A DNA stretch of 64,000 nucleotides from Bacillus sp. CECT 9360. Lineage in GTDB: Bacteria > Bacillota > Bacilli > Bacillales > DSM-1321. This document shows, piece by piece, positions 36,259 to 44,336 of this stretch (position 1 is its first letter; each line of letters opens with the position of its first letter). Where the stretch lies: contig NZ_CAKKNA010000003.1 of assembly GCF_918741275.1 (NCBI RefSeq), positions 62,001 through 126,000 of the forward strand, in the 5' to 3' direction. The position numbers were made by a program, and so were the translations under genes. The notes below the pieces were generated by a model that had not been told where the DNA came from, did not search any database, and saw nothing but the letters and a program-made list of their open reading frames with translations.

Positions 36259-37176
36259 TTATTTTATTTTTTCCAGATGGTCTGTGGTGCTGATAAGGAT
36301 GTGCGGCTTACTATCTGGATTCAGCCATTTAAGGATGCTGATGACATTTTTTTCGTCTGTTGCTGTGCATCCTGCTGTTGGGCTGTTCGGACCACGCCAT
36401 ATATGAAGAAAAATGGCACTGCCTTTTTTCTTAACGACCGGGTATCTGTTGTAATTTATCACGGCACCATATTTATACAGCGGGTGAGTCATTTTCTCAT
36501 GGCTAACTGAAGGAGCCTTTGTCAATGTGACCCATTTGTTATAATCCTTAGACCTATAATCATCAATCCAGTAATCATTTTTTGTAGCTTTCCTGTATGC
36601 CCATTTCATGCCAGCGGGTTTTGTTTGGCTGCCAAAAGCAATTCCCATCGAATAAATACCCATTGGCGCTTTACCGTCACCCTCCACTTTATTCGCCGAT
36701 AGACCATTCTTTCCGACCACACCTGCCATTGGCTTTAGTGCCCTTCTCCACTCGCCATATGTAAATTCATAAGCTTTGATCGAAACTTTCGTATCCGTTG
36801 TTTTATTCCCTGTCACCGCAAGAACCTGCTTGACACTTGATCGTGTTTTAAACTTGGAGAGTACCAAGTTTTCTTGGGAACTATAAAGCTCTTTTGCTTG
36901 ATTTGCAGCGATATACCCAGGCTTGTTTCCATAACAAACCTTATACCACCCACCAATACGTTCCATGACGCCGAGCTTTTGGTTTATTTGCAGTTTTTTC
37001 AAAACCTTTGCCTTGGCATCCGGCTTTTCTTTAAGGTCGGCACTCATTTTGAGTTGTATCTGGAAACTGGTTTTACTACAGCTGCTCTGCTGTGTTACAG
37101 CGGCACTCGCTTTGCCGTTAAAACTGCTAATTAGTAGGAAAAGTATAATAATGGCCATCCCTGTTATTTTCTTCAT
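36259..37176 (-). CDS. Secreted L,D-transpeptidase with SH3-like domain
   Basis: 305-residue exported protein. ATG 37176 gives the signal peptide MKKITGMAIIILFLLISS, likely cut near KASAAV. Residues about 40-100 form a bacterial SH3-like domain (GWYKVCYGNKPGYIAA), and the C-terminal YkuD-type catalytic domain has the histidine in FLHIWRGPNSPTAGCTATDE with the catalytic cysteine 12 residues later. By family knowledge it makes or breaks 3-3 peptide cross-links in peptidoglycan, perhaps in the spore. It is monocistronic. Confidence 0.85.
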   Translation of the reverse strand: MKKITGMAIIILFLLISSFNGKASAAVTQQSSCSKTSFQIQLKMSADLKEKPDAKAKVLKKLQINQKLGVMERIGGWYKVCYGNKPGYIAANQAKELYSSQENLVLSKFKTRSSVKQVLAVTGNKTTDTKVSIKAYEFTYGEWRRALKPMAGVVGKNGLSANKVEGDGKAPMGIYSMGIAFGSQTKPAGMKWAYRKATKNDYWIDDYRSKDYNKWVTLTKAPSVSHEKMTHPLYKYGAVINYNRYPVVKKKGSAIFLHIWRGPNSPTAGCTATDEKNVISILKWLNPDSKPHILISTTDHLEKIK

Positions 37177-37309
37177 ATTCTGCCCTCTCCTGTACATGCA
37201 TTTCTTCTGCTTTTTTATTTTTGAGATATTTTAATCGGTTAAAGTTATGATTATCATAACATAGGAAAATGAAGGATGAAATGAGATGAAATAAAATTCT
37301 GAATATATC

Positions 37310-37331
37310 ACAAAAAAAAGGGGCGCCCCCT
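37310..37331 (-). terminator. Terminator of yutH
   Basis: Palindrome AGGGGCGCCCCCT (37319-37331) with nine A on its left (T-run on the minus strand). It lies about 23 bp past the yutH stop. Confidence 0.65.
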
Positions 37332-37354
37332 CCCCCTATACCTTCTTCTCATAC

Positions 37355-38356
37355 TTAAAGCCAAGTCAATATCGGTATGTTCATTTGCCTAACAGGTATT
37401 TCGACCAACTCATAAAAGCTTCTTAGAAACTCTTCATAATCAGCCGACTTTTCGATATAAGCGGCAATTTGATCTTCAAGCTGCAGTGATCTTGCCTCGG
37501 ATGGATTACTGTAATACCCTTCAATGGTTTCAAAATAGTGAATCGGGAAGATGAGGCGTGCGTAGAGAAACCTGCAGTAAAAGGAAGTAAGCGGCTGAAC
37601 GCTCTGATAATCGTTTACGAACTGCCGTAGTCCAGGATGGTACGTTTGCGGGCTTGAGAAATAATGTTGCCTGGCCCATTCCGAGACATCCCTGCTTCCG
37701 TGATCAAATATCCAGTCAAAAGGATTTTTGATGCAATATGGCCCGCCCCAGACTTCGCTCGTAAATCGTTCATAACAGACCGTACCCGCGTCCAATTCGC
37801 CCGGGTTGTCGTCGATTTCCGTATCCACTACATATTGGATCGCATTTTCGCCGAGAGCCATAAAGTATGGGAAGGTTTCTACAAAATACTTCTCAAACTG
37901 ATTATTGGGATGTGCTTGGAGTTTATCGCGCCATATTATTTCTAGTTGATCGATCCGCTGTTCCCACAAAACCTTCCAATTTCCGATTCGCGAGCATTTT
38001 TTTATCGGATAGTCAATAGAACGGGCTCTGGCATGAAATTTGGAAAGCTTCCTGCCAAGATGCAGATCTCTGGCCTTTGCAAGGACGTTGTTTCCAAGCA
38101 GCAGGAACATTTGGTCATCCGCTTCAGAAATATAACTATGATGCTTTGCCATGATAAAGGATGAAACATAACGGTCTCCTTGCTGAATGAGATGCTCAGA
38201 CATTTTTAGCCTTTCCACCAATTCTCCCTGTTCCAATTTCTCAAGCGGTATAATACTATATAGTACATTCTGTGAACGAAAAGAAGGAAACCGCCCCATT
38301 GGCTCCTCTCGCTCCACTTGGATTCCGTAATTTTCGTAAATGATTTCTTCTATCAT
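37355..38356 (-). CDS. yutH: Spore coat protein YutH
   Basis: 333-residue member of the CotS/CotI/YutH kinase-like spore coat family. The start is ATG 38356 with AGGTG 9 bases upstream. Features include DDQMFLLLGNN, LHLGRKLSKFHARARSID, the active-site-like region NPFDWIFDHGSRDVSEWARQ (cut short here) and a hydrophobic YARLIFPIHYFE. The catalytic motifs of true kinases are degenerate, as usual in YutH. It is probably made in the mother cell during sporulation; no clear sigma-E or sigma-K promoter was identified. Confidence 0.9.
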   Translation of the reverse strand: MIEEIIYENYGIQVEREEPMGRFPSFRSQNVLYSIIPLEKLEQGELVERLKMSEHLIQQGDRYVSSFIMAKHHSYISEADDQMFLLLGNNVLAKARDLHLGRKLSKFHARARSIDYPIKKCSRIGNWKVLWEQRIDQLEIIWRDKLQAHPNNQFEKYFVETFPYFMALGENAIQYVVDTEIDDNPGELDAGTVCYERFTSEVWGGPYCIKNPFDWIFDHGSRDVSEWARQHYFSSPQTYHPGLRQFVNDYQSVQPLTSFYCRFLYARLIFPIHYFETIEGYYSNPSEARSLQLEDQIAAYIEKSADYEEFLRSFYELVEIPVRQMNIPILTWL

Positions 38357-38549
38357 ATGGGTAAACACCTGCTTTCAAATAGTGTAAAGTAAGTATAGTT
38401 GGGTATTCTATCTCTTATATATATGAAGATATGGCAGATTTCTGAATGAATAATGATTATTTGAACAGACATTTCATTACAGGTTTTAATACCATAAATT
38501 TTAGAAATATAGCTTAGACCAACTGAATTATTCAGAAACGGGTGATAAT

Positions 38550-39047
38550 ATGGCAGAAAAAAGCGTGAATATGACCGAACAAACGGCAAGAAAATGGTTA
38601 GCGGAAAGAGGGGTAACGATACAAGATATTGCGGATTTGGTTATGTATCTTCAAAAAAGTTACCATGAAAATCTGCAGATGGAAGACTGTATCGAGAATG
38701 TCGAAAGAGTCTTATCAAAGCGAGAAGTGCAAAACGCGATCCTCACTGGCATCCAGCTTGATATGTTGACTGAGAAAAAGATGCTCGAACAACCGCTTCA
38801 GAAAATTATTGAAGTCGATGAAGGATTATACGGGGTCGACGAAATCCTGGCACTTTCGATCGTGAATGTATATGGTTCGATTGGTTTTACAAACTACGGT
38901 TATATCGATAAACAGAAACCCGGGATCCTTAAATATTTAAATGACAAAAGCACCGGAATGGTTCACACATTTTTGGATGATATCGTCGGTGCCATCGCTG
39001 CTGCTGCTTCAAGCAGACTTGCCCACCGCGTACAAAATGTGGAGTAA
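38550..39047 (+). CDS. yutG: YutG, phosphatidylglycerophosphatase A-like
   Basis: 165-residue protein of the PgpA/YutG family. The N-terminal ARKWLAERGVTIQDIADLV, the central EVDEGLYGVDEILALSIVN and FLDDIVGAIAAAASSRLAHR near the C-terminus, with conserved Asp pair, are seen. Relatives dephosphorylate phosphatidylglycerol phosphate, but YutG proteins lack the membrane helices of PgpA, so a soluble role is likely. ATG 38550 has GGGTGATAAT upstream. Confidence 0.92.
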   Translation: MAEKSVNMTEQTARKWLAERGVTIQDIADLVMYLQKSYHENLQMEDCIENVERVLSKREVQNAILTGIQLDMLTEKKMLEQPLQKIIEVDEGLYGVDEILALSIVNVYGSIGFTNYGYIDKQKPGILKYLNDKSTGMVHTFLDDIVGAIAAAASSRLAHRVQNVE

Positions 39048-39417
39048 TCCGGTGATATAAGAAAAGCGGTAGTAAGGAGCTGCTGCGTCGTCGTTTTGCC
39101 CCACTTCCTGTGGGGGGACCCGCCGTTCCGCGAGAAGGCAGTTCCTATTTGTAAATTCAAATCATCCGTTGTAAATCTCAATAATCGCTCGTTATTTGAA
39201 GGAACAAACAGGGACTTTTGTTGCGGAAATTTCCGTTTTGTTGCCGGTTTAACCAGTTTTGTTGCCAGAACTAGAACTTTCGTTGCCGAATTTCTGACTT
39301 TGTTGCCGACTTGTTCAGTTGTTCTTTTGCAACTGGAACTTTCGTTGTTAAAACGTTATCCTATAAAAACAGGACCTGCTTCCCTTGCCAAGCATGGGAA
39401 ACCGGTCCTTTATCTTC
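39048..39417. other. Intergenic region with GC-rich hairpin and 21-bp repeat array
   Basis: No gene is supported. A segment near 39097-39120 (CCCCACTTCCTGTGGGG) folds as a hairpin, and 39205-39356 is a degenerate repeat array. Near 39369-39409, AGGACC/GGTCCT (39373-39378 with 39404-39409) forms the stem of a likely terminator for the minus-strand yutF. Confidence 0.55.
39205..39356 (+). repeat. Degenerate 21-bp tandem repeat array
   Basis: About seven units spaced by roughly 21 bp, each starting TTTTGTTGCCG or TTTCGTTGCC (for example TTTTGTTGCCGGTTTAACC, TTTTGTTGCCAGAACTAG, TTTCGTTGCCGAATTTCTG). Frames are not kept open in any consistent way, so it is not an obvious coding repeat. Confidence 0.8.
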
Positions 39418-40185
39418 TTATTCGAATTTCCATAGGTGTAAAGAATCTATTGTATACGTAGGTTGTTCTTTATAATTTTGCAGCAGTTCCCTTGTCGTTA
39501 CACCTGTATGAACTAACAGTGTATCCATCCCGGCATTTATGCCTGCAAGAATATCGGTATCATAATTGTCGCCGACCATAATCGTATCTTCTTTTGGCAC
39601 ACCGAGGACTTTTAAGGCTTGCTCGACGATGACTGATTCGGGCTTGCCTATAAATATTGGCTGTACTTGGGTCGAAACCGCAACAACCGATGTTAATGAT
39701 CCATTCCCCGGGAGCAGCCCTCTTTCAGTGGGAATGGCTATATCTCCATTCGTTGAAATAAAGGTTGCCCCTTTACGGACAGCAAGGCATGCTTTTGCAA
39801 GCTTTTCATAATTCACGCCTCGGTCGATCCCCATGACGACAAAGTCCGGATTGTCATCATCGAAGGTCATGCCCTTTTCCTCTAACGCATTGATAATCCC
39901 CTCTTCTCCAACTACATAAACAGAAGCTTTCTTTTTCTGCTCGGCAATATAATTGGCAGTGGCCATGCTCGTTGTAAACACTTGGGTATCTTCGGTTGGG
40001 ATGTCAAATTCCCTCAGCTTTTCAGCCACCTGTGCCGGTGTTCTCGAGGAATTGTTCGTCACAAACAAATACGGAATCCCTCTTTTTTTCAACTCATGGA
40101 CAAAATCACCGGCCTCTTCTATTTTTTCCGTTCCCCGGTACATCGTCCCATCTAAATCAATTAAATAACCTCTATACTGTCTCAC
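39418..40185 (-). CDS. yutF: HAD phosphatase YutF (NagD-like)
   Basis: 255-residue HAD-superfamily class II phosphatase. The start is GTG 40185 (MRQYRGYLIDLDGT...), because AGGAG lies 8 bases upstream; a GTG nine bases earlier overlaps that site. Motif I is DLDGTMYRG, motif II is FVTNNSSRTPAQV, and motif IV is MVGDNYDTDILAGINAGMD. By family knowledge it dephosphorylates small sugar phosphates or nucleotides such as p-nitrophenyl phosphate in vitro. It lies 74 bp downstream of yutE and they may be co-transcribed. Confidence 0.94.
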   Translation of the reverse strand: MRQYRGYLIDLDGTMYRGTEKIEEAGDFVHELKKRGIPYLFVTNNSSRTPAQVAEKLREFDIPTEDTQVFTTSMATANYIAEQKKKASVYVVGEEGIINALEEKGMTFDDDNPDFVVMGIDRGVNYEKLAKACLAVRKGATFISTNGDIAIPTERGLLPGNGSLTSVVAVSTQVQPIFIGKPESVIVEQALKVLGVPKEDTIMVGDNYDTDILAGINAGMDTLLVHTGVTTRELLQNYKEQPTYTIDSLHLWKFE

Positions 40186-40259
40186 TATTTTCACTCCTAC
40201 TATTCAGCAGACGACAGGAATATAAATGTTTGGTCCCGCCTGCCGCCTATATATTCATT

Positions 40260-40697
40260 TTAGTTTTTGAATGCAGACACGGGGCCTAGTTCGTTTGTTA
40301 GATATTGCCTGACTAGGTTGGGATATGCTTTAAACGCATTTATATTGTCAGTAAAATTTTTCAACAGCTCTTCATGCGAGATGGTTATGTAGTCCTGAAC
40401 AAGCATTTTCCTTAGAGACAATACCCGCTTAAACTGATCGGCGTCTTTTTGCTCGATCACTTTTTCATCGAGCAGAATATCTATAATATCTTCAAAGCTT
40501 CCCGGATCTCGCATGATAAAGCCATCAATCATAGCGTTCCCTGCATCGAGTACGGCATCCAGCGAAGTTTGGACGATTCTCTCCAATGCGAGCCTAGCGA
40601 GATCATTCTCCCATTCTGGATTGTTTTCAAAACGGTCAAGCTGCTGTTCCAAGTAATTAAGTATTTGTTCAATTTTTTGTCGGTCTACAAAATACAT
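40260..40697 (-). CDS. yutE: YutE, HepT-like (DUF86) HEPN-fold protein
   Basis: 145-residue helical protein of the DUF86/HepT family. The HEPN motif RX4HXY of toxic family members appears here as RKMLVQDY (residues 96-103), with Gln where the catalytic His would be, and no MNT-type nucleotidyltransferase antitoxin gene is next to it. So it is probably not an active ribonuclease. ATG 40697 has AGGAG 10 bases upstream. Position matches yutE, upstream of yutF. Confidence 0.88.
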   Translation of the reverse strand: MYFVDRQKIEQILNYLEQQLDRFENNPEWENDLARLALERIVQTSLDAVLDAGNAMIDGFIMRDPGSFEDIIDILLDEKVIEQKDADQFKRVLSLRKMLVQDYITISHEELLKNFTDNINAFKAYPNLVRQYLTNELGPVSAFKN

Positions 40698-40898
40698 TGT
40701 CACAAGACTCCTTTTCGGTAACGACCTGTTTTTACTATCGGATTTGTGTTAGATCAACCTCTTGATCATACCATAGCCTCCCCGCACTCTCAATTTCCTC
40801 TTGACACCCGGCCCTAACAATTGATTTTCTTTGACTGCTTAGTTGTATTATTTGATATGATGAAAAACAAAGACCGAAAATGGAAGGAGATATTAACT

Positions 40899-41165
40899 TT
40901 GGAAGAACGTTTTTTCTTATACAATGACTTGATCGATTCAAAGACACGTTTTGTGAGTTTTATGGGAGAACAGTCTAGATTCGACGTTGCTATTACAACA
41001 ACTGATCGTTTTTATGGAAAAAAGCTTGTGCTTGATATGCAGAGTAACCGATTTGCGATAATTGGGCCGGATGATTTGGATGAGGAAGGCTATATTGAAC
41101 ATGCCTTTCAAATCTCAGAAAACGAAGCAATCGAGCTACGGAACTTTTTATTTGAAGTTGTCTAG
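40899..41165 (+). CDS. DUF3055 family small protein
   Basis: 88-residue conserved Firmicutes protein starting at TTG 40899, which has AAGGAG 8-9 bases upstream; an upstream in-frame ATG has no such site. Sequence signature ERFFLYNDLIDSKTRFVSFM, then DVAITTTDRFYGKKLVLDMQ and a C-terminal acidic ENEAIELRNFLFEVV. It has no signal peptide. The function is unknown. The next small gene starts 84 bp downstream on the same strand. Confidence 0.85.
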   Translation: MEERFFLYNDLIDSKTRFVSFMGEQSRFDVAITTTDRFYGKKLVLDMQSNRFAIIGPDDLDEEGYIEHAFQISENEAIELRNFLFEVV

Positions 41166-41248
41166 AACCGTCACATTAGGGAACCCTTAGATAAAGATTG
41201 TCGAGTCTTTTTACACGACGCCAAAATGTATTTATAAGGGTGAATGCA

Positions 41249-41395
41249 ATGGATAAAAAAGAAGAACAATTCGATTTTGCAAATGTGGAAAAACAACGGG
41301 ACTACCTGGTTCCCGAAGAATTTACCGAAGGACCATATGGAGCTACAAGAGGGAAAAACAAACCTGTGGAAAATGAAGGAATTGTCAAAACGTAG
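41249..41395 (+). CDS. Small acidic protein of unknown function
   Basis: 48-residue protein from ATG 41249 with AAGGGTG upstream; codons upstream of this ATG are open but unlikely. It begins MDKKEEQFDFANVEKQRDY and has VPEEFTEGPYGA in its middle. Similar short proteins with the EGPYGA motif are common in Bacillaceae. The function is unknown. A strong terminator follows. Confidence 0.75.
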   Translation: MDKKEEQFDFANVEKQRDYLVPEEFTEGPYGATRGKNKPVENEGIVKT

Positions 41396-41415
41396 GTTAT
41401 CCATAAGAAAAAGGG

Positions 41416-41456
41416 AAACACAGAGCGATTCGGCAAGTGAATTCGCTCGGTGTTTT
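41416..41456 (+). terminator. Terminator of the small-protein gene
   Basis: Stem AAACAC and AGCGAATT/AATTCGCT with GTGTTT, ending TTTTTCTG; 21 bp past the stop. Confidence 0.8.
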
Positions 41457-41618
41457 TCTGTTTTCATGCAGATTTAACTGTTGAATAACTCGTTGTAACT
41501 TAGCTTGCAAAATGTCCTTTGGTTTTCCGACTAATTTTTGATGAATTATCCCCTATTATGATTTCTTTTACGTTTATTTGGTCATAATTATTGGGAGTCT
41601 ATATGATGAGGTGACGAT

Positions 41619-42185
41619 TTGAAACGCAAAGTAATTTTAACCCTTGCATCAGTCTTTATATTATTTATGGCTGCTTTATTCATTTATTACCTCGTGAAGG
41701 GGGATTCATCACGCTGGCAGGTTGCGCTTGGGGGAGTATTTGTTAGTGCACTGCCCATTGCCTTATTGTTTATCAAAAAAAATCCATTCAATATTCCGAT
41801 CATTATCGGATATTATGTTGCTATTTTCTGTACCACTTTTTTGGGATCAATTGCGAAATTTTACCTGAATCATAAGTGGTGGGACACCACCATTCATTTT
41901 TATAAAGGCGGATTGGTTGGTTTTATTGCAATTGCACTTTATAAACATTTCATACCCGGAAGGGTCCGAGCAGATATTTCGAAATGGCTTCTCTATCTGT
42001 TCGTTTTATCGCTGTCGATCGTTTCCAGTGTGCTTTGGGAAATATATGAATTCGTAGGGGATCTGTGGTTCACCCATACAATGCAGTTGGGCGGCAATAA
42101 AGATACAATGTATGATCTGATCGCAGGTATGGCCGGAGGGCTTCTTATCGCGATTTACGCCCGTGTGAATAAAACGAAGCTATAA
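41619..42185 (+). CDS. Multi-pass membrane protein (YjdF/DUF2238-like), paralogue 1
   Basis: 188-residue membrane protein with about six helices. It starts at TTG 41619 with GAGGTG upstream. Family marks are HKWWDTTIHFYKGGLVGFIA, VLWEIYEFVGDLWF and GGNKDTMYDLIAGMAGGLLI, with conserved acidic residues in or near the membrane. It is clearly a paralogue of the next gene (same WEIYEF/WEVYEF and GGNKDTM motifs). The function is unknown; the conserved acidic sites suggest a catalytic or transport role. Confidence 0.85.
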   Translation: MKRKVILTLASVFILFMAALFIYYLVKGDSSRWQVALGGVFVSALPIALLFIKKNPFNIPIIIGYYVAIFCTTFLGSIAKFYLNHKWWDTTIHFYKGGLVGFIAIALYKHFIPGRVRADISKWLLYLFVLSLSIVSSVLWEIYEFVGDLWFTHTMQLGGNKDTMYDLIAGMAGGLLIAIYARVNKTKL

Positions 42186-42205
42186 CGATAACTAGAGGTG
42201 AAATT

Positions 42206-42781
42206 GTGAATCGAAAGCTTGTACTGATACTTAATTTGTTGTATGTACTATTCATGGCCAGTTTAGCTGTCTTTTACTATACATCTGAAGAATCGTTTAA
42301 ATCGCTAGTTGCGATTGGCGGAGTAGTTTGCGGGGCGATCCCACTCCTTTTGTCATTATTTACTAAGCTTCAATTCAATCTTCCATTAATCATTTCTTAT
42401 TTAATATTTTTAATTGCTTCACAGTACTTAGGATCGATCTTAGGTTGGTACGGGCTAGGCTGGTGGGACACATTTTTGCATGTATTAAGCGGTTCCATCC
42501 TTGCTTTTGCAGGAATTGCCCTGTATGAACGTTTAGCGCACAAAAATGCCGGCAAAGAAATTTCACCATGGTTTGTCTTTCTGTTTACCTTCTCCTTCGC
42601 GGTACTTGGCGGCGTGATCTGGGAGGTCTATGAATTCAGCTCTGATCAATTATTTGGAATGACTTTGCAGGGCGGAGGAAATAAAGACACAATGGTTGAT
42701 CTGATAGCAGACACTGCTGGGGGACTATTGATTGCTCTGTGGGCAGGAATAAGGACGAATCGCAAGTTGAAGAAGTCATAA
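42206..42781 (+). CDS. Multi-pass membrane protein (YjdF/DUF2238-like), paralogue 2
   Basis: 191-residue paralogue of the preceding gene, starting at GTG 42206 with AGAGGTG upstream, 20 bp after it. Motifs GLGWWDTFLHVLSGSILAFA, VIWEVYEFSSDQLFGM and GGNKDTMVDLIADTAGGLLI match the family. The two genes arose by tandem duplication and are probably co-transcribed. The function is unknown. Confidence 0.85.
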   Translation: MNRKLVLILNLLYVLFMASLAVFYYTSEESFKSLVAIGGVVCGAIPLLLSLFTKLQFNLPLIISYLIFLIASQYLGSILGWYGLGWWDTFLHVLSGSILAFAGIALYERLAHKNAGKEISPWFVFLFTFSFAVLGGVIWEVYEFSSDQLFGMTLQGGGNKDTMVDLIADTAGGLLIALWAGIRTNRKLKKS

Positions 42782-42814
42782 AACCTTCATCCAATATTTC
42801 GTATCATTAGGTTA

Positions 42815-42865
42815 ATCGCTACATAAAAACGGCCGGCTATTTTCAGACGGTTTTTATGTAGCGAT
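42815..42865. repeat. 16-bp perfect hairpin between convergent genes
   Basis: ATCGCTACATAAAAAC (42815-42830) and GTTTTTATGTAGCGAT (42850-42865) form a perfect stem with a 19-nt loop. The T-run lies inside the stem, not after it, so it is not a textbook terminator, though it may serve to end convergent transcripts. Confidence 0.75.
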
Positions 42866-42910
42866 AGCTATTTCAGACAGCATAGTTCAATCTAAGATAG
42901 AAATCACGTT

Positions 42911-43045
<135 letters not shown>

Positions 43046-43321
43046 TTATTTCTTTATTTTTTTCGCCACAAAATAAGGGCAGCCAAAATTGCAGTATTCA
43101 TATAGATATTCGGTGAGGGTACTGATTTTATTATCAAAAGTTGCCTTCTGGTTCTGATCGTCAAAGAAACCGCGGAGCCTTAACTGGCCGTAACCCCAAT
43201 CGCCGACTATATAATCATATTTCGTTAAAATCTCGCTATAACGAGCACGAAAAGCCTCTTCATTGAAGCCTTCCCTAAAATCCTCTGCTATTTCATAGGC
43301 TATATTATTGATACTAATCAT
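43046..43321 (-). CDS. yutD: YutD family protein (DUF1027)
   Basis: 91-residue protein. KYDYIVGDWGYGQLRLRGFF (residues about 34-53) is the YutD signature and LTEYLYEYCNFGCPYFVAKK at the end carries two cysteines. ATG 43321 has GAGGTG upstream. Gene order with yutC nearby matches B. subtilis. The function is unknown; the family is broadly conserved in low-GC Gram-positives. Confidence 0.9.
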   Translation of the reverse strand: MISINNIAYEIAEDFREGFNEEAFRARYSEILTKYDYIVGDWGYGQLRLRGFFDDQNQKATFDNKISTLTEYLYEYCNFGCPYFVAKKIKK

Positions 43322-43437
43322 TTTTTCACCTCACATCTTTACACTTAACTACCTTAAATTATAACTGATTCCCCATGAATTACTAAGCTAAATTTAAATG
43401 ACTTGTTCATCCTAAGCATTAAGGGGGTGCTTGATCT

Positions 43438-44052
43438 TTGAAAAAATCGATACTGACAATAGGTTTGGGCTCACTAATTGTGCTTTCCGGCTGTGGCGCA
43501 CATGGCGATAATGACCAGCGTACCGGCATCCTTGACACAACTCCGACGAGATTGAATGCACCATCTCAATATTATGATGAAGACTACCGTGGAGCAAATA
43601 ATGATTCTGAGAATTTTGGGTTTACGCGTGTTAATAATGGAACTGGCGAAAATGAAAACGTAACAGAAGCACCTACGATAGACCGGGAACAGCTTGCAGA
43701 TATTATCTCACGCCTGAGCAATCAAATACCAAATGTGAATGATGTATCTACACTTGTTACCGATGAAGAGGTTCTGGTCGTATATGATTCTGATACGAAT
43801 AACCGCAATGCGACTGCAGATCAAGTAAAAAGGACGGCTTTATCCATCGTGCCGCGTTATTTTCACGTTTATGTCAGTGACAACGAATCACTCAGACAAA
43901 ACATTGAAAATTTTGCGACACAAGATACAGACAGCCGTGGCATTGAAGACTCCATTGATTCAACGATAAAGCAAATGCTTAAATCTCCTCAGGGAAATAA
44001 AGTGAGCGACGGTGAAAACGCTAACGGCGAAAGCATTGGCGAACGCAGGTAA
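43438..44052 (+). CDS. yutC: YhcN/YlaJ-family sporulation lipoprotein (YutC)
   Basis: 204-residue lipoprotein of the YhcN/YlaJ family, found in spore membranes. It starts at TTG 43438 with GGGGGTG 8 bases upstream. The signal peptide ends in the lipobox IVLSGCG with the lipidated Cys near residue 19. The mature region has the family pattern SNQIPNVNDVSTLVTDEEVL and IVPRYFHVYVSDNESL. It is divergent from yutD. A spore role is family knowledge. Confidence 0.9.
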   Translation: MKKSILTIGLGSLIVLSGCGAHGDNDQRTGILDTTPTRLNAPSQYYDEDYRGANNDSENFGFTRVNNGTGENENVTEAPTIDREQLADIISRLSNQIPNVNDVSTLVTDEEVLVVYDSDTNNRNATADQVKRTALSIVPRYFHVYVSDNESLRQNIENFATQDTDSRGIEDSIDSTIKQMLKSPQGNKVSDGENANGESIGERR

Positions 44053-44110
44053 TATACTCGGGTAACGAGGATTTAACCCGGCATACGGAAATATGTGTTG
44101 AATTTTAATA

Positions 44111-44150
44111 AAAGAAAGTGCCGTGAAATTACTGGCACTTTCTTTATTTG
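44111..44150 (+). terminator. Terminator of yutC
   Basis: Perfect 12-bp stem AAAGAAAGTGCC/GGCACTTTCTTT (44111-44122 with 44134-44145), 58 bp past the stop. Confidence 0.75.
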
Positions 44151-44185
44151 TCGCAATGTATATTTGTTGAAAATAATTTTTGGCT

Positions 44186-44288
44186 ATTCCCATGAGCCCC
44201 TGAGAAAGCACGCTTTCTCTCTGGTCTCATGGGAATATGAGCAACCTTTCAGCTTTGCTGAAAGCCGTTTGAAACCAAAGTTTCAAAC
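44186..44288. repeat. Cluster of three tandem hairpins
   Basis: Hairpin 1: ATTCCCATGAG/CTCATGGGAAT (44186-44196 with 44225-44235), with a nested GAGAAAG/CTTTCTC. Hairpin 2: CTTTCAGC/GCTGAAAG (44246-44253 with 44257-44264). Hairpin 3: GTTTGAAAC/GTTTCAAAC (44267-44275 with 44280-44288). All are perfect. They lie between convergent yutC and lipA. Confidence 0.8.
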
Positions 44289-44336
44289 GATTGAGTCAAA
44301 AATCAACAGGGAGTATTTCTAATATAGCCTTATTTA

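Noticed and set aside
39205-39356. CRISPR array between yutG and yutF
   Set aside because: Period is 21 bp without separate spacers, and no cas gene is in the window.
39096-39461. 121-codon plus-strand frame through the 21-bp repeat array
   Set aside because: Frame is open by the repeat's lack of stops; no start site and it runs into the opposite-strand yutF gene.
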